This document shows positions 25,301 to 40,300 of a stretch of 64,000 bases of DNA, one piece after another. Origin of the DNA: Ursus arctos (Eukaryota; Chordata; Mammalia; Carnivora; Ursidae). Position 1 is the first letter of the stretch. The number at the start of each line of letters is the position of its first letter. The DNA lies in contig NW_026622874.1 in assembly GCF_023065955.2 (NCBI RefSeq), forward strand, positions 29,587,772 through 29,651,771. The letters run 5' to 3'. Below the pieces are notes generated by a model. That model saw only the letters and a list, made by a program, of their open reading frames with translations. It did not search any database and was not told where the DNA came from. A program made the translations under genes and the position numbers.

Positions 25301-28300
25301 ATCTAGAACTGCCTTCTTCTAAGCCCTGTCAAGTCAGTTCAGTGTAGCAAAGCCTTCAGTCTGACCTTTTAATTTATTACAAAGTGAAAATAATTTTTTT
25401 TCTTTCTTACATAAAGCAAATATTGAACTAAACCCTGTTTTATACTTTCAAAAATGTAAGTTAAAGACCTAATGATTAACAGTGACCATAGATTACCCCA
25501 AATTCCTTTTTTCCAATTCAGGACCTCTTTAGCTGTTTAGAATCCAGTTTAGGTTTAGGGAAAGATGCATGCTTAGAAACAGAAGGCACAGAAGCTATAT
25601 AATAATGTTTAGTTGAAAGTTCTCCAGGCCTGAGAGTAGGCTTCATTCTAAATAAGCATAAATGAGATGTAAGCCTTAAGTTGGCCCCTCCGTATTGTGG
25701 TCATCCAAATTGAGGACTTGTGGAAAAATGAAGTGAGATTTCTTACTCAAGCCCATTTTATATTTTATCCTCCAGGGGGTGTTGTATAAAAGATTGCCCC
25801 CATCTCATTCCTATCAGGAAAGGTTACCCTGATGACCAAGGGGCAATGGTCATGGGAATGACATCATACAGTTTTCATAATATATACAGATCTTTGTATG
25901 TATCAGCCTCAGAATACTGAAAAGCAGTTAGGTTTATTTTTCATTGAAATGACATTTTCAACTAATGTTCTTTATCCCATTTTTGTTAGTACTGTTAGGA
26001 GGCGGTTTTAAATTATGAAACATAATATTCAAAAAACATAAGGAGTAATATGAAAACATTTGCATCCATCACCTAGCTTAAGGGAAAAATATTCCCAGTC
26101 TAGTTGAATTGTACTTCCCTGTGTACCTCCCTTATAGAATCTTCTTCCTTCTCCTAGAGGTAACCACTATCCTGAATTTGGTGTTCATCATTCCCATGCA
26201 TGCTATACGTTTACTACCTTAGAATATATCCTAAGTAATAAGCAGTATTATTTTGCATATCTTTAACTTTATATAAATGTTATCTTGCTACATGAAGTCT
26301 TTTGCATGTTGTCTATCTTTGCCTGTTTTGTGTGAATCATCTATACAGATAAGTGTATCTCTAGTTTATCCATTTCTCTACTATATGATATTTTATTGTG
26401 TGATTACATCATAATTTACCTACCTGTATTTATGGGCATTGTTTCTAATTATTTGCTATTGTAAAAGTGCTCTGAGCAGTGGAATAAATTGCTTAATGAC
26501 TTCAAAGCAGAAAATTAATAAACACCAAAGGAAAACAAATTTTGTTCTATTTAATGGGCTCTGGTTTTTCTCCCTTTTGGGTAAAGTCATCTATGACATT
26601 GGATAAAATTACATGTTTTGCTTATTTCTCTTACTTCTCGCTCATTGTTAGGTGAGTTTGGCCACTGTGATTTTTGTGGCCAGTCAGAAAGCCCTATCTG
26701 CTGAAGTAAAGGCAGTAATTAAACAGCAGCTCGAAAGTGTCTCCAATGGATGGACTGTTTACCGAATCGCCAGACAGGCATCCAGAATGGTATGTATTAT
26801 CTTTTTTGAGGACCCGGGTTAGTGAAAATGGCAAACCTTAGATTGTGTGATTCTTACCCCTTGTCAAAACTGAAAATAAATATGGAAGTATGTTTTAGTC
26901 ATGGGATTGAAAGATGATAATAGAAAGGACCTAGTTTTTAACTTTTCTAGTTTCAGAATGGTATGTATGTTGTTACGGGGGAAGTTCCACAGGAATTCCA
27001 AAAATAGGAGCTCTTTCTGGCCGAAGGTTATTAGTGCCACTTCATTTTGCCCTATACTTTCATATCCACAGTCACCTCCCACCCACCACTTCTGTCCTCC
27101 ATTTTCAACACACTACATCTTTCTTCCCTCTTTCCCCCCAGCCGTGTCATTCTTACTTGGAGACGGGGGCAGGTGTATGCTGTTCCTTCTCAGCCATATG
27201 GAAAGCCTACCAATTTTTATTTTGTTGGAGAGGAAATACAGAGCTTGGGTAGTATAGAAATCCTTTGGGTATAAGTCCAGAGAGCAAAGTCTGAGGAGCG
27301 TTATTCTAGGTATTGTAGTACATGTTCTCATGTTCCGGTGTTTCTCCAATAGGGGAGGAGCTCTAGTGGCAGGACAGTTCTTTGTTATACCCACCCCCCC
27401 AGGCGTCCAGCAGCCGCAGGGTATTGAGCATCCCTGGCCCCCAGGCGTTCAGTGGCACTCACATTCTCCCCAACAGCTTCCCTCCCCCAGTCATTTCCAG
27501 AGGCAGGTGCAGAACTTGCTGGAGTTCCCCGCCTGTCCCCGCCCCACTAAACAGCTCATACAGAATGACGTACACAAGCGTTTACACTTTCCATAGTTTG
27601 AGCTAAAATTCTAGACTTGAGTTATAGTTAATTCCATTTATTTTCTCTTTGGAACTGTTTTAGAAAAGAACGAAAGGTGTTCTGTTACATAAAAGCAGCT
27701 CAGCATATTTTCTCTGAAGAAATACTTAGAATGAGTCTTAAAGAATCCTATAATATGAGGAATAGTTGTTAAAACTTATCCAGGGGTTTGAGTTTGTCTT
27801 TCAGCTGCCTCATTGGCTAACTGAAGTGTAAGAACCTCGTCATGTCCCCCCCACCTCCTCTTTCAGGGTAACCATGACATGGCCAGAGAGCTCTATCAGA
27901 GTTTGCTGACTCAGGTTGCCTCAGAACATTTCTACTTCTGGCTGAATAGTCTGAAGGAGTTCTCACATGCAGAACAGTGCCTCACCGGGTTGCAGGAGGA
28001 GAACTATAGTTCAGCACTTTCTTGCATTGCCGAATCTTTAAAATTCTACCACAAAGGGATTGCTTCCTTAACAGTAAGTCCTCTTGATTCTCCTTTGGTG
28101 ATGATGACTTGTGTGAGAATGGTCTCGCTTCTCTTTGTGGGTTATTCTATTTGAACACCTTGAAAAATCTGCTGATAAATACATTTAACAATATTAAATA
28201 ATAGGACATGGTGGTAAATCCTTAACCCTTCCCCTACTTTTTCATATTCAAAATTGATGGAAGTTTATCATTTTGTTTTTATCAAGTATCAGGTACCACA

Positions 28301-31300
28301 GCTGAGGTAGATTACTGAATCCATGCAGAAAGGGTAAGTAGAAGATAGGATATTCCTTTTCTAGACTCCTGTTCATAAGAGGTATTGGGTCAGAACCAAC
28401 GATCGAATGTAAACCCCACCATAACCCATTTCATGGCTGACAGCTACTCACTAAGAAGCTTGAGTTTCTTGCTTTGTGGATAAAGAAGAAATTGTCAAGG
28501 ATGCTACTGTCCCACTTTTTGCCCCTCTGTGATACCCTCCTATTCTAAATTAAGAGTCAGCCAGCTACTATTCTTGTTTTCTCTGCCAAGAGAGTAAAGG
28601 GGTTGCAGGAGAGTTAGACCATTAACATTTCTTATGTTTCCTTGAAATTAGTTCTATTCCGAAGTAAGGACCTGTACCCAAGATGAGCATTTTCTGTATT
28701 AATGCAAAGATTTATTTTCCCAATAAGAGTAAAACATTTATGGGCTGACTCAGTTGGTTAAGCGACTGCCTTCGGCTCAGGTCGTGATCCTGGAGTCCCC
28801 AGATCGAGTCCGCATCGGGCTCCCAGCTCGGCAGGGAGTCTGCTTCTCCCTCTGACTCTCCCTCCTCTCATGTTCTCTCTCTCTCTCATTCTCTCTCTCT
28901 CAAATAAATAAATAAAATCTTTAAAAAAAAAAAAGTGAAACGTTTATATAATCAACATTAAACATTTCGTAGGTATTGTCACACAGCTTTTAAAATTGTA
29001 TATATTTAGATGGAAACTTAAAACTTTTGGTACCTATTTATATACATTTATCCCATAATCTGAAATATTTTTAATGGTGGGCCATCCCGAAAGAAGTGCT
29101 CCAAAGTAGAATAAAGAATAAGCAGATGTCATAAAAGAGACAATATTTAGAATACTGTGAGTAGCTATCTTTTGAAGTACAGTTTTTTGTCGGCTAGGAT
29201 TGATCAGCTGCTGTTTTCAAACAGGAATGTAGGAATGGCTTCTCTCCATCTTAAAGGGTAGCATCGCCTGCTGATTCTTTCCTCTTGATTATTCTGGGAA
29301 AAGAGTGTTGTTGCCTATATCAGGCTAATAAAAGCCTCAGAAAATCAAAAGGTACAATTGTGGGTTGCAATCAGTGGAAGTATTTCATTTTCTAGTTCAT
29401 GTGGAGCAGGAAATTGTTTATCATTCAGTACAGTAAATGGTTGGAACTGTGAAACAAACGCCCAGAGCAGCGAAGCAGATAGAATTAATATTATGAAAAT
29501 CTTGTTGAATATTTAATCGTCTTTTAATGATTTGTGGGGTATGTGTATTTAATAAGGCTTGGCAGCAGTTAAGGACTGAATTCTGACATAGAAAGAAAAT
29601 CCTCAATTGACAGAAACCTCTTGTCTTGATCTCCTTTTTGCCGTTAACATATTATGACCTAAGGCAGGTTATTGGGCCTTACATCATCTCCTTTTGAAAT
29701 GGAATTCTTTTATTCAGCAGACTATAAGCACTTACTATGTGCCAGGCACTGCTTTGAGGATATTAAAAAAAAAAAAATCGGGAAATGATTCTCTACTTGA
29801 GAGTAGGGTAGAAAGGAAGGCAGTATGATTCTTACAGTCCTCTGGAACTTAACCACTTTTCTGATTGTACTATACCATCAGGGTCTTTTAAAGATTTATT
29901 TTAGGGGCGCCTGGGTGGCTCAGTCGTTAAGTGTCTGCCTTCGGCTCAGGGCGTGATCCCGGCGTTCTGAAATCGAGCCCCACATCAGGCTCCTCCACTG
30001 GAAGCCTGCTTCTTCCTCTCCTACTCCCCCTGCTTGTGTTCCCTCTCTCACTGGCTGTCTCTATCTCTGTTAAATAAATAAATAAAATCTTTAAAAAAAT
30101 AAAAAATAAAAAAATAAAGATTTATTTTGATCATTCATTTGGCAAATGGGGATTTGACAGTAGCTTTGTGTCTTTGTAACTGAGAAGATATGAGCATGGA
30201 CTGACCTACTCCTGCCACATGAATGAGCCAACGTGAGATTGCACAACTGTGAGAATTCTGCTTTTTACCTGCTTCAGCCAAACTAAACAGGAGAAGTTCA
30301 AATTCTGTGCTTAGGGGGGCCCTATAGCAACGTTGGGTGTCTAATTTTCCAGCACTGATTAATGATAGAGTTATCTTGCTACTTAAGAATAAAAATTGTA
30401 AAAAGTACTTTAGTTTTCTGTGCTGTGTAACAAATTACCACAAATTTAGTGACTTAAAACAACACCTTTTTTCTTTTTTTAAAGATTTTATTTATTTGAA
30501 AGAGAGTGCCTGCAAGCATAGGAGCAGGGGAGGAGCAGAGAGAGATGGACAAGCCCACTCCCTGCTGAGCACAGAGCAGTCATGAGGCTCCACCCCATGA
30601 CCCTGAGATCATGACCTGAGCTGAAATCAGGAGTCTGACCTTAACTGACTGAGCCACCCAGGCGTCCCAGACAGCACCCATTTGTTATTTCACAGTGTCC
30701 ATGAGCCAGAGGTCGAGGCATGGCTTAGCTGGGTCCTCGGCTCATGTTGTCATAGCTGCAGTCACAGCGTCAGCTGGGGCCAGTCTTGCCTGAGGCTCAA
30801 GCAGGCGCAGGGTCCTCTTCTGAACCCATGTTGGCAGAATTTATTTCCTCACAGCTTTAGAATTTGTGGAAACTTCAAGGCCTGAAGGAAAATCTCTCAC
30901 CTTCAAGACTGTCTTTTAATGGGCTCACCTGATTAGGAGAGATCCACCCAGAAAAATCTCCCTTTTGATTGATATAAAGTTACTTCATTAAGGATCTAAA
31001 TTATATCCCCCAAATTCATCACCTTTGCTGTATTCCACTGGTTAGAAACAAATTACAGATTTCATCCACACTGAGATTATTGAAGATGTGGATACTGGAC
31101 GGTGTGAATTAGAGGAACCATCTCAGCGTTCTGCCTACCATGGTGGATTGTTAATTGTATTTACTTTAATTTTTTAAAGATTTTATTTATTTGAGAGAGA
31201 GAGCGCGAGCATGCCTGAGCCGGTGGGGGGTGGGATGGGGAGTGCAGATGGAGAGGGACAAGCGGACCCCACTGAGCGCAAAGTCCGTCTCAGGGCTCGA

Positions 31301-34300
31301 TCCCAGGATCCTGAGATCATGACCTGAGCCGAAGTCAGATGCTTAAGTGACTGAGCCACCAGGTGCCCCATTTCTATTTATTTTAAAATAGTAAATAGTA
31401 GAACATCTCCATGTATAGTATAGAGAGTATATTAAAAAAACACAACAAATATCCAAATATACCTAGTATCTTTAGGAAATGGGGCATTACCATTGCCTCT
31501 AAAATTCATGCATATTCCTCCATGTTTGTATACCATTTCCTGCCCCACAAAAGCAATCACCGTCCTGAATCTTGTGTGTACCATTCCCTTGCCTCTCTTC
31601 ATAATTTTAACATGCATTTTTGGAACTCTAAACAAGGTGTACTATTTTATGTTGTTTTTGAATTTATATAAAAAGGAATCCTATTTTTCTTCAGCTTGCT
31701 TTGATTATCTAAACTATGTTCTTAAGATTCATTCATCTTGTTGCATGAAGCTGTAGGTCAGTTTTAGTGCTGTATATTCTTCCATCATAGGAATATACAT
31801 CAATTTATTTGCCCATTCTAGTGTTGATGGAAATTTTAATTTTTCCAGGGCTTTGCTTTTAAAAATAGTATTGCTATGAACATTCTTGTACATATCTTTT
31901 GATACACATATGTAAAGCTTTTTCTAGGACAGTGATTCTCAACTGGGGATGATTTTGCCCTTCCAGAGGACATTTGGCAATGTCTAGAGACATTTTTGGT
32001 TATCATGATTTGCATGGTGTTACTGGCATTTAGTGGGTATAGGCCAGAGATGCCGCTAAACATCCAGCAATGCACAGGCCCCTCCCGTCAGCGAAGAATG
32101 TAACTGGTGTACTGAGAATGAAAAGCCTTCTCTAGGGCAGCAGACCTCAGTCAAAGCTGTGTGTCTGTCCCTTGCTCCAATTTAGAAGTGTGTGCGGATG
32201 TCTCTCTTTGTCACAGGGTAAGGGGGACCGCTACTGGCTTTGATGGTCAGTGGCTAAAGTTGCTTAATCTCCTGAAATGCCCAAGACGCTCCTGCTCTGT
32301 GACGAGATTCTGCTCTAATCCACTACCTGGGAGTGGAATTGCGAGGTTATGTACACCTTCAGTTGACTGGTTAATACCGGGAGGCTTTCTACAGTGGTTT
32401 ACAAATTTATAATCCTCCGCGCGGTGTGTAAGAGTTCCTGTCGCTCCACATTTTCCCCCTCACTTGATATGTTCTGGACATTCTGATCGACATTTCTCAA
32501 ATTACTAATTCAATTAAACATTTTATTTATTTATTTATTAGATATAATTGACATATAACACTGGTTTCAGGTATACAGCACAATGATTCAATATTTGTAT
32601 ATATTGTGAGATGATCACTACACTAAGTCTAGTTAATATCTGTCACCATACATAGTTAGAAAAGGTTTTCTTTTTTGTGCTGAGGACTGTTAGGATTCAC
32701 TCTCTTAGCACCTTTCAAACATTCAGTACAGTATTAACTATACTCCTATACTATATACTACATTCCCGTGATTTATTTATTTTATAACTGGAAGCTTATA
32801 CATTCCACCCCCTTTGCCCATTTCACCCACCCACCACCTCTGGCAACCACAAATCTATTCTCTATCCGTGAGCTTGAAGTTTTTTGGGTTTTTTGGTTTT
32901 TTTCTTTTTTATTCCACATATAAGTGAGATCGTATGGAATTTGTCTTCATTGGACTTATTCACTTAGCATAATGTCCTCAAGTCCATCTGTGCTGTTGCA
33001 GAAGGCAAATTTTCACTTTTTTATGGCTGAATAATACTTCATTATATATACGCGCCACATTTTCTTTATCCATTTGTCTGTTGATGGACACTTAGGTTGT
33101 TTCCATATCTATTGTGAATAATGCTGCAGCTAACATGGGGATGCATACGTCTTTTTGAGATAATGTTTTTATTTTCTTCAGATAAATACCCAGAAGTGGA
33201 ATTGCTGGATCATATGGTAGTTCTATTTTTAGTTTTTTGAGGAACCTCCGTACTCCATGCTGGCTGCAGCAATTTACATTTCTGCCAACAGTGCACCAGA
33301 GTTCTCTTTCCTCCACATCCTTGACAACACTTACTTGTTCTTGTCTTGTTGATGATGGCCTTTCTGACAGGTGTGAAGTGGTGTCTTGTGGTTTTGATTT
33401 GCATTTCCCTGATGATTAGTGATGTTGAGCATCTTTTCATATACCTGTTGGCTATCTTTATGTCTTCTTTGGAAAAATATCTGTTCATATCTTCTGCAAA
33501 TTTTATAATCAGATATTTGTTTGTTTTGTTTGGCTGTAAGTAGGAGTTCTTTATATTTTTTGGATATTAACCCCTTATCAGATATAGGACTTGCATATAT
33601 TTTCTCCTATTCAGTAGTTGCTTTTTCATTTTCTTGAAACAATTAAATATTTGTTTCATTTTTGGCCATTTGTGTTTTGGTTTTTTTCTGTTAACTGCCA
33701 GTTGAAGTTTTTTCATTTTCCTAGCAGGTTGTTTGTTTTATTGATTTATAAGCGTTCCTTAGGGGTGCCTGGGTGGCTCAGATGGTTAAGCGTCTGCCTT
33801 CGGCTCAGGTCATGATCTCAGGGTCCTGGGATCGAGTCCCCTGTCAGGCTCCCTGCTCACCAGGGAGTTTGCTTGTCTCCCTCTCCCTCTGCTGCTCCCC
33901 CTGCTTGTGCTCTCTCTCTCTCTCTCTCTCAAATAAATAAATAAATAAAATCTTTAGAAAAAAAATATAATAGTTCCTTATATGTTCTGGATACTAATTT
34001 TTTGTAGGTTTCATATGAATTGCAAATATCATCTAATTTTGTAGCACACTTTTTCTTTTTTTCCATTTTCTATCTTTTGATGAACAGCCATTCTTAGTAG
34101 TCTAAGACTTAGTGGTCTAAGTTATTGGTCCTTCTTCCTTTATGGTTTCTGTTTTTTAAGAAATTTTTCCCCATTTCATGCCCCCTTCACCCTTTTCTCC
34201 AGAAGTAAGCACTATTTTGATTTCTAAAACTATAGTCTTGCCTTGTTTTTTATCATTAGTTAGGGAATCACACACTATTCTTGTGATTCCAGCTTGTTTT

Positions 34301-37300
34301 GCTCAGCTTTATGTTTGTGTGAGTCATTCATTTGTCGTCGTTGCATATTGCAGTAATTCATTCATTTTCATTGCTCTGTGATATTCTTTTGATGACTGTT
34401 AAAGCAATCTGTTTATCCATTTTTATCGTTGGGAAACATTTGGGTTATTTCCAGGTTGGGCCTATTAAGAGTAATTTGACTGTGAACACTCTAACACACA
34501 TCTCTTGGTATAGGTGTGCATTTCTTCAGGATGGTAGTGCTGTGTCATGAGATATACTTAGGTTCAACTTTAATAAATACTGCCCAAAGATGCCCATGGT
34601 GGTTTCCAGCTTATACTCTTACCATTATGAATATCTTTGAGGGTTCACAGTGCTTCTTGAATCTATGGCTTGAGGACTTTGATCAGTTTTGGAACATTTG
34701 GTTGTTGTCTCTTTAGCTATTGCTTCGGTCCCTTTCTTGCTCATCTGAGACTCCAGATACAACGATGGTAACTCTCTTTACCATGTGTCATTTATCTCTT
34801 ACATTCTCTTCTGCTTCTCCCATCCATTTATCTCTCTATTCTTAGCTCTAAATGTTTTCTTCTGACCTGTCTTCCACTTCAGTAATTCTTTTTTTTTTTT
34901 TAAGATTTATTTATTTTAGAGAGAAAAGGGAGGGTGGGGCAAAGGGAGAGAGAGAATCTCAAGCAAACTCTGCACTGAGTGCAGAGCCTGATGTGGGGCT
35001 CAGTCTCACGACCCTGAGATCATGAACTGAGCCAAAACCAAGAGTCAGACACTTAACCGACTTACCCACCCAGGCACCCCCCCTTCAATAACTTACATTG
35101 TGTCTAATCTGCCATCAAACCCATTCATTAAGTTCTTTTTTTTTTTAAAGATTTTTATTTATTTATTCGACAGAGACAGAGACAGCTAGCAAGAGAGGGA
35201 ACACAAGCAGGGGGAGTGGGAGAGGAAGAAGCAGGCTCATAGCGGAGGAGCCTGATGTGGGGCTCGATCCCATAACGCCGGGATCACGCCCTGAGCCGAA
35301 GGCAGACGCTTAACCGCTGTGCCACCCAGGCGCCCCCATAGTTTTTTTTTAAATTTGTATCTGATGTTCTGTTTTCTGGATCTATTGTAGCTTGTATCTT
35401 TGACTTTTTCCCCCTCTTGCTTTGGAGGATTTTGTCTTTTTTGTGTGCTTTATTATTTTTTATTTGGTTTTGGACAGTGTGGATGAAAAATTATGATGAT
35501 TACATCATCCAGAGCCTTATATATCTTTTTTTGCCTTTGGCAGGCAGTTAGGCTAAGATTACCTTAATCCAGCCAAGGACTGAACTGATTCAAAGCTAGG
35601 CTTCAGTCCTTGGGAAGGCCAGTGTATTTTTGGGTTCTCCTAATTCCTGGGGCATAGCCTTTTGAGGTTACAGCCAAAAGCCTGAAGTGTTTTCCTCAGC
35701 CCCCTCCTAGTCTTATAAGACTGCTGAAAATTCTGCTCAGCTTCTCAGACTCTCAGGAGCAACTTCCAAGTTAGCAAACATCTCAAGGGAGAAAAAGTCA
35801 CCAATGTCAGTCTTGCATTTCCCATCTCCATGATTTTTGGCTTCGAAATCCTTTTTGCCTTAATAAGCTCTTTGGTGCTTTCAAATATATGTTCTTAATA
35901 TTGTATTCCGTTTTCACAGCTGTTGTTAGTAGGAAGGCTGGTTTAAAACAGTCTAGTCCATGATTGCTTTATGCTTGGCTTATTCTTTCAAAATCTGAGA
36001 TTATACTGAGTAAAATAAGCCAGAAGATAAATACTATATGATTCCACTTATATGAGATACCTAAAGAAGTCAGATTTACGGAAACAAAAGTAGAGTAATG
36101 GTTACCAGGGACTTCAGGTCCATGGTTTACATTATGGTTTACTCTTGGCTGTTGTGTGTTCTTTACCACTGTGTGCACACAGACACACACACATACTTTT
36201 TGTAACTGAGCTCATCAGGTAAATTTCTTTTCAGCCATGTTGGTTTCTTTAAGTATCTCCATTTAGAAAATTGGATATGTACTACAAGTCAGAAGCTCAG
36301 TGAAGCAGCATTATATGCATGTCTAACAAAGATTTAACTTTAGGGCGCCTGGGTGGCTCAGTCGGTTAAGCATTCGACTCTTAATTTCAGCTTAGGTCAT
36401 GATCTCAAGGTCATGAGATCGAGCCCCACATCAAGCCCTGCATCAGGTTCTGCACTCAGTGGGAGTCTACTTGAGATTCTCTCCCTCCCTCTCTGCCCCC
36501 CCACCTGCACGCACATGTGTGCTCCTTCAGACTCTCTCTCTCTCTAAAATATAAATAAATAAATCTTTAAAAAAAGATTTAACTTTATCTGTTTAGGGGA
36601 AAAGAAAGAAAGAAGGAACAAGAAAAAAAGGAAGAGAAAAATAGTTATTTGAATAACGGGGAAGCAAAATAGCAATCCAAATAGTGAGGGTAGTTTTTCT
36701 CAATTAGCTGATACCCAAAAGTGAGCATTAGGGAGAGCTCTGAGTTTGTTGTTCCTTCACCTGCCTGTGTTGAATTCATTGAAAATAATTCCTCCCTGAG
36801 GAAGTTTCAAGGGTAATACTGATTATATGCGATTTTTGCTTTACCTGCTAACCTTAGATTCCCAACCTGTGTTTAAGCTTTAGCCTTAATACAAAGAAAA
36901 GTAAATAATATCCTTTTTTTAAAAATCTCTCATTGGCATTATTCATACTGCTATAATCTAAATTTTATTTCTTATACATTTTCTTTTACAGATGATACTA
37001 CCTTTTAAAGTCTTTGGCCTCTATGACAAACCTATCTTTTCCATCTTTTGAACATGCATACTATATCTAGCATTGCTTTCTTACAGCGTAACACAATCCA
37101 AGATGCGCGATCACTTCCAGAGTTTCCATCTTCTATCATCAATAAAATACTCAAAAACAAATCCAGAGTTGCAGTAAATCCGTCATATAACTACATCTTG
37201 CTTCTGTTTCAGTTTTGTAATGCATGTTGGGACAAGATAGCCAGGGTTTTTGTCTGGTCAGATGGTCTGTACTGTATTTATAGAACGGTATCGTATACAC

Positions 37301-40300
37301 CAACTTGTATCCCTGACCGTTGTAAAGTTACTGACAAGCAGTACATTAAAAATAGCAGGTAGTGCTTACGGGGCAGATCTACCTTCTTATAAGAGCAAAT
37401 TAAATCTCTAAGGAATTAAATGCAATTAAAATGTTCTCTTTATTCTCTTAGTCTGTGCTGTTTTATGGTTAGAACAGACATCCTAAAAGTGTGAAAACCA
37501 CAGAATTCAATATATTGAGTATAATTACTACCTCTAGCTTGTATAGCTCTATTTATACGTAGCTTATATATATCATCAGGGACCTTGCAATTTGAGAAGG
37601 ATACTAGTGCAGGTGCATGTTCTTATAAAGGATATAGGGAGTGGCTAATTATTTCATAGAGTAAAATATGAATGGTACCAAATAACAAAACTTACCATTT
37701 GACACTTAAAAGTAGAGAGAAGTACACTAAGGTCAATATGTAATACTTGGCCAAATCGTAATACTGTAACTGACTTCTAGAAACCCAAAGTCAAATGCCT
37801 TGCTCTCCTGCTAAAAGAATAGTGTAAGATACTATCTAAGGAGCAAAGGGCATCAGCATGTTTTAAGCTGTTCATGTCAGAGAGGAAAATTATTTTCACT
37901 ATGCTTCCATTTATTGTAGTTTGGCAAATTTTTGGTATGCCTTTTGTTGAAAGCACCATGCTAAGTTTTCTGCCAGAGTAGTTGCTGGGTAGTTAAAGAT
38001 GGTCCTGGTTCTCTGCCCACACGGGCTTGACTTACATTCCTTGCCCCGTCTACCTAGCTGATGCTACTCTTTGCTATCCAAGGCTCAGCCCTGAAGCCTC
38101 TCCTCCTCATTGAAACTTACTTGGGTGTTATAACCTGTTCTTCCTTGGTAGCCTCTCCATGCGTTCTAACGTGTCTGCTCAGAAAGTCTTTTTTTAAATT
38201 AATCTGGGCTCACAGTGGAAAAATACAGCCACGAGGCAACATGGTTTTTTAACAGTGACTGTCTAGCACCATATTTTTCCTGTCCTTATCTTTGTTTCCT
38301 CCCCCCTCCCAACTTTTAAAAAATCCTGTCAACGATTCCAGTGATGAGAATTTCAGGTTAGAAGAGTAGGAAGGTGGTGAGGAGGAGGGTTTGGGAAGAA
38401 TGATAATGTCCTTGAAGTGTCCCTCAAATGATATCTTACTGGGGAAAATCTAGCCAACCCAATTGCTGTGGGGTCTTTGTGAATGTAGGGAGTAAGGAAC
38501 CTGAATGTTGATGGAACATACAGTTTTTGACAGCTGATGCTAATAATATGGTTTTCTTTCTAGTACTACATCATTCCTCTTACAACGTAGGTGTTTATCC
38601 ATCAGTGTTAGAACTATAGCTCCTTTGCACAGACGGTGACAAATACTTTGTGTGGCACCGTCTGGCTATTGTATTTACTTTGTCTTATATATATCTTTTT
38701 CTCCCACAGGCTGCAAGTACACCACTGAATCCTTTAAGTTTTCAGTGTGAATTTGTAAAACTCAGGATTGACCTTCTACAAGCCTTCTCTCAACTTATCT
38801 GTACTTGTAATAGCCTCAAGACAAGCCCCCCACCTGCAATTGCCACGACGATTGCCATGACCTTAGGGAATGACCTTCAGAGGTGTGGTCGCATCTCCAA
38901 TCAGGTGTGTCCTAACTTCATTTTCAGTGCAGTTTTTATTTACACTTTAGAGGTTTTTGAGGTTAGTCGTGAGATGAAAAATTCTGAAATTTAAAGATCA
39001 GCTGTTGGACTCATGGACATTAACCATCAAATGCTTAACTCATCTGTCTTGCCAAAAATAGGCTGCTGTTTTATTAGAATGACAAAGTGACTGATGATGT
39101 CTCACTAGATTCTACATATTTACAACTGTATTAATTGTCTTAGTGGAACTTGCAGCTGAAAAAGCAATGCTTTTTGTTTCTGTGTGTCATACGCGTTATT
39201 ATAATTTTGTGAACATTGAGAATTTCATTTATCATCTTTGTTAATTTTATTTAACAAGGTTTATAGGCATGAATGGACTGGAAGTGAAAAGGGTTGAACT
39301 ACTTTTTTGATTTGATTGTTTGAGGATAGGTTTTTTTGTATGTTTTGGTTTGGGTAGAATAGCATGTTCTTTGTAACTGATACTTTTCCTACCTTGCAGA
39401 TGAAACAGTCCATGGAGGAATTCCGAAGCCTTGCTTCCCGGTATGGGGATCTTTATCAGGCATCTTTCGATGCTGATTCGGCAACGTTGAGGAACGTGGA
39501 ACTGTATCCTAAGCTGCTTCAGTCTTTCTTGTTCTTTGGAAGTAGTCTTTTAAACGTAGAGTAAATGCTTTAGATATGCTTAACTAAAAATACGTATATT
39601 TAGGTAAGCCTACAAATGTATTATAATGAATAACTTCTCTTTTGAAATCTAGTATGGGCAGTATAATTTTACTTTTTAACTTCAACCAGGCTCAGGCTTA
39701 AAAAAAAAAACAGTGACCCAGTGGTGGTCTTTCTCCACCGCTAGGAAGAGCGTCCAAAGCCCAGGTCCCACCAGTGTTGCATACATACTCGGTGCTCACT
39801 TGAGCTGCAGTGGAGAAGGCGACACATTTTCCCACCAGAAACCCATTTTCTCTTTTGTCACCGCTGTCTTCTTCGTGGTGAAAACCCTGGTTCCCATCGC
39901 CTTTATTAGCGATCTGTAGTTTCGCTGTCACTCTGGTTCCCTGAGTCCTCTTTGAGTTCTCCATATTTGATTAGCAGCCTCAAGTCCGTTTCGAAAGGAG
40001 GGAAGAGAGACGTTTTCAAGCTGTGGGACCTGTAAATCAGTAGTGCTTGGCATTTTGGTTTTCTAAGTAAAAACCTAGTGAATGCCGTGGACCCTTTCCT
40101 CTACAAAATGCATTTATTCACACACCCCAGCGGATGTGCTTAGTCCCAGGAGGGTTACCAGATCCCTTGAGCCCCAGCTTAAGAACCTCTGGGGTAACTA
40201 CAGGCCATTTTTGTTGTTGTCGCTTTTAACTTGTATCACCGAAACTCCTACATCTGAGCAGAAGAGAACAATTTCTGTGATTGAATCACAGAAGCTGTTG

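Larger units (their letters stand above)
33966..35480 (-). mobile_element. Old antisense LINE-1/HAL1 relics with two SINEs
   Basis: 'ttctggatactaattttttg' and 'gggttatttccaggttgggc' are antisense LINE-1. 'tctaatctgccatcaaaccc' and neighbouring text resemble HAL1 in reverse. Two antisense CAN-SINEs interrupt it. Confidence 0.6.

Noticed and set aside
33092..33488. Minus-strand frames that look like a real enzyme
   Set aside because: [14 protein letters not shown] and [12 protein letters not shown] are LINE-1 ORF2 C-terminal sequence, so these belong to a broken retrotransposon and not a host gene.
37048..37362. 104-codon + strand frame in the largest INTS7 intron
   Set aside because: It has no conserved motif or matching exon phase, and it interrupts no known INTS7 sequence. 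Treated as chance.
39698..39964. 88-codon minus-strand frame starting [12 protein letters not shown]
   Set aside because: Composition is somewhat protein-like, but it has no recognisable family and no splice or poly(A) context. It lies in an INTS7 intron near old-repeat text. Not supportable.
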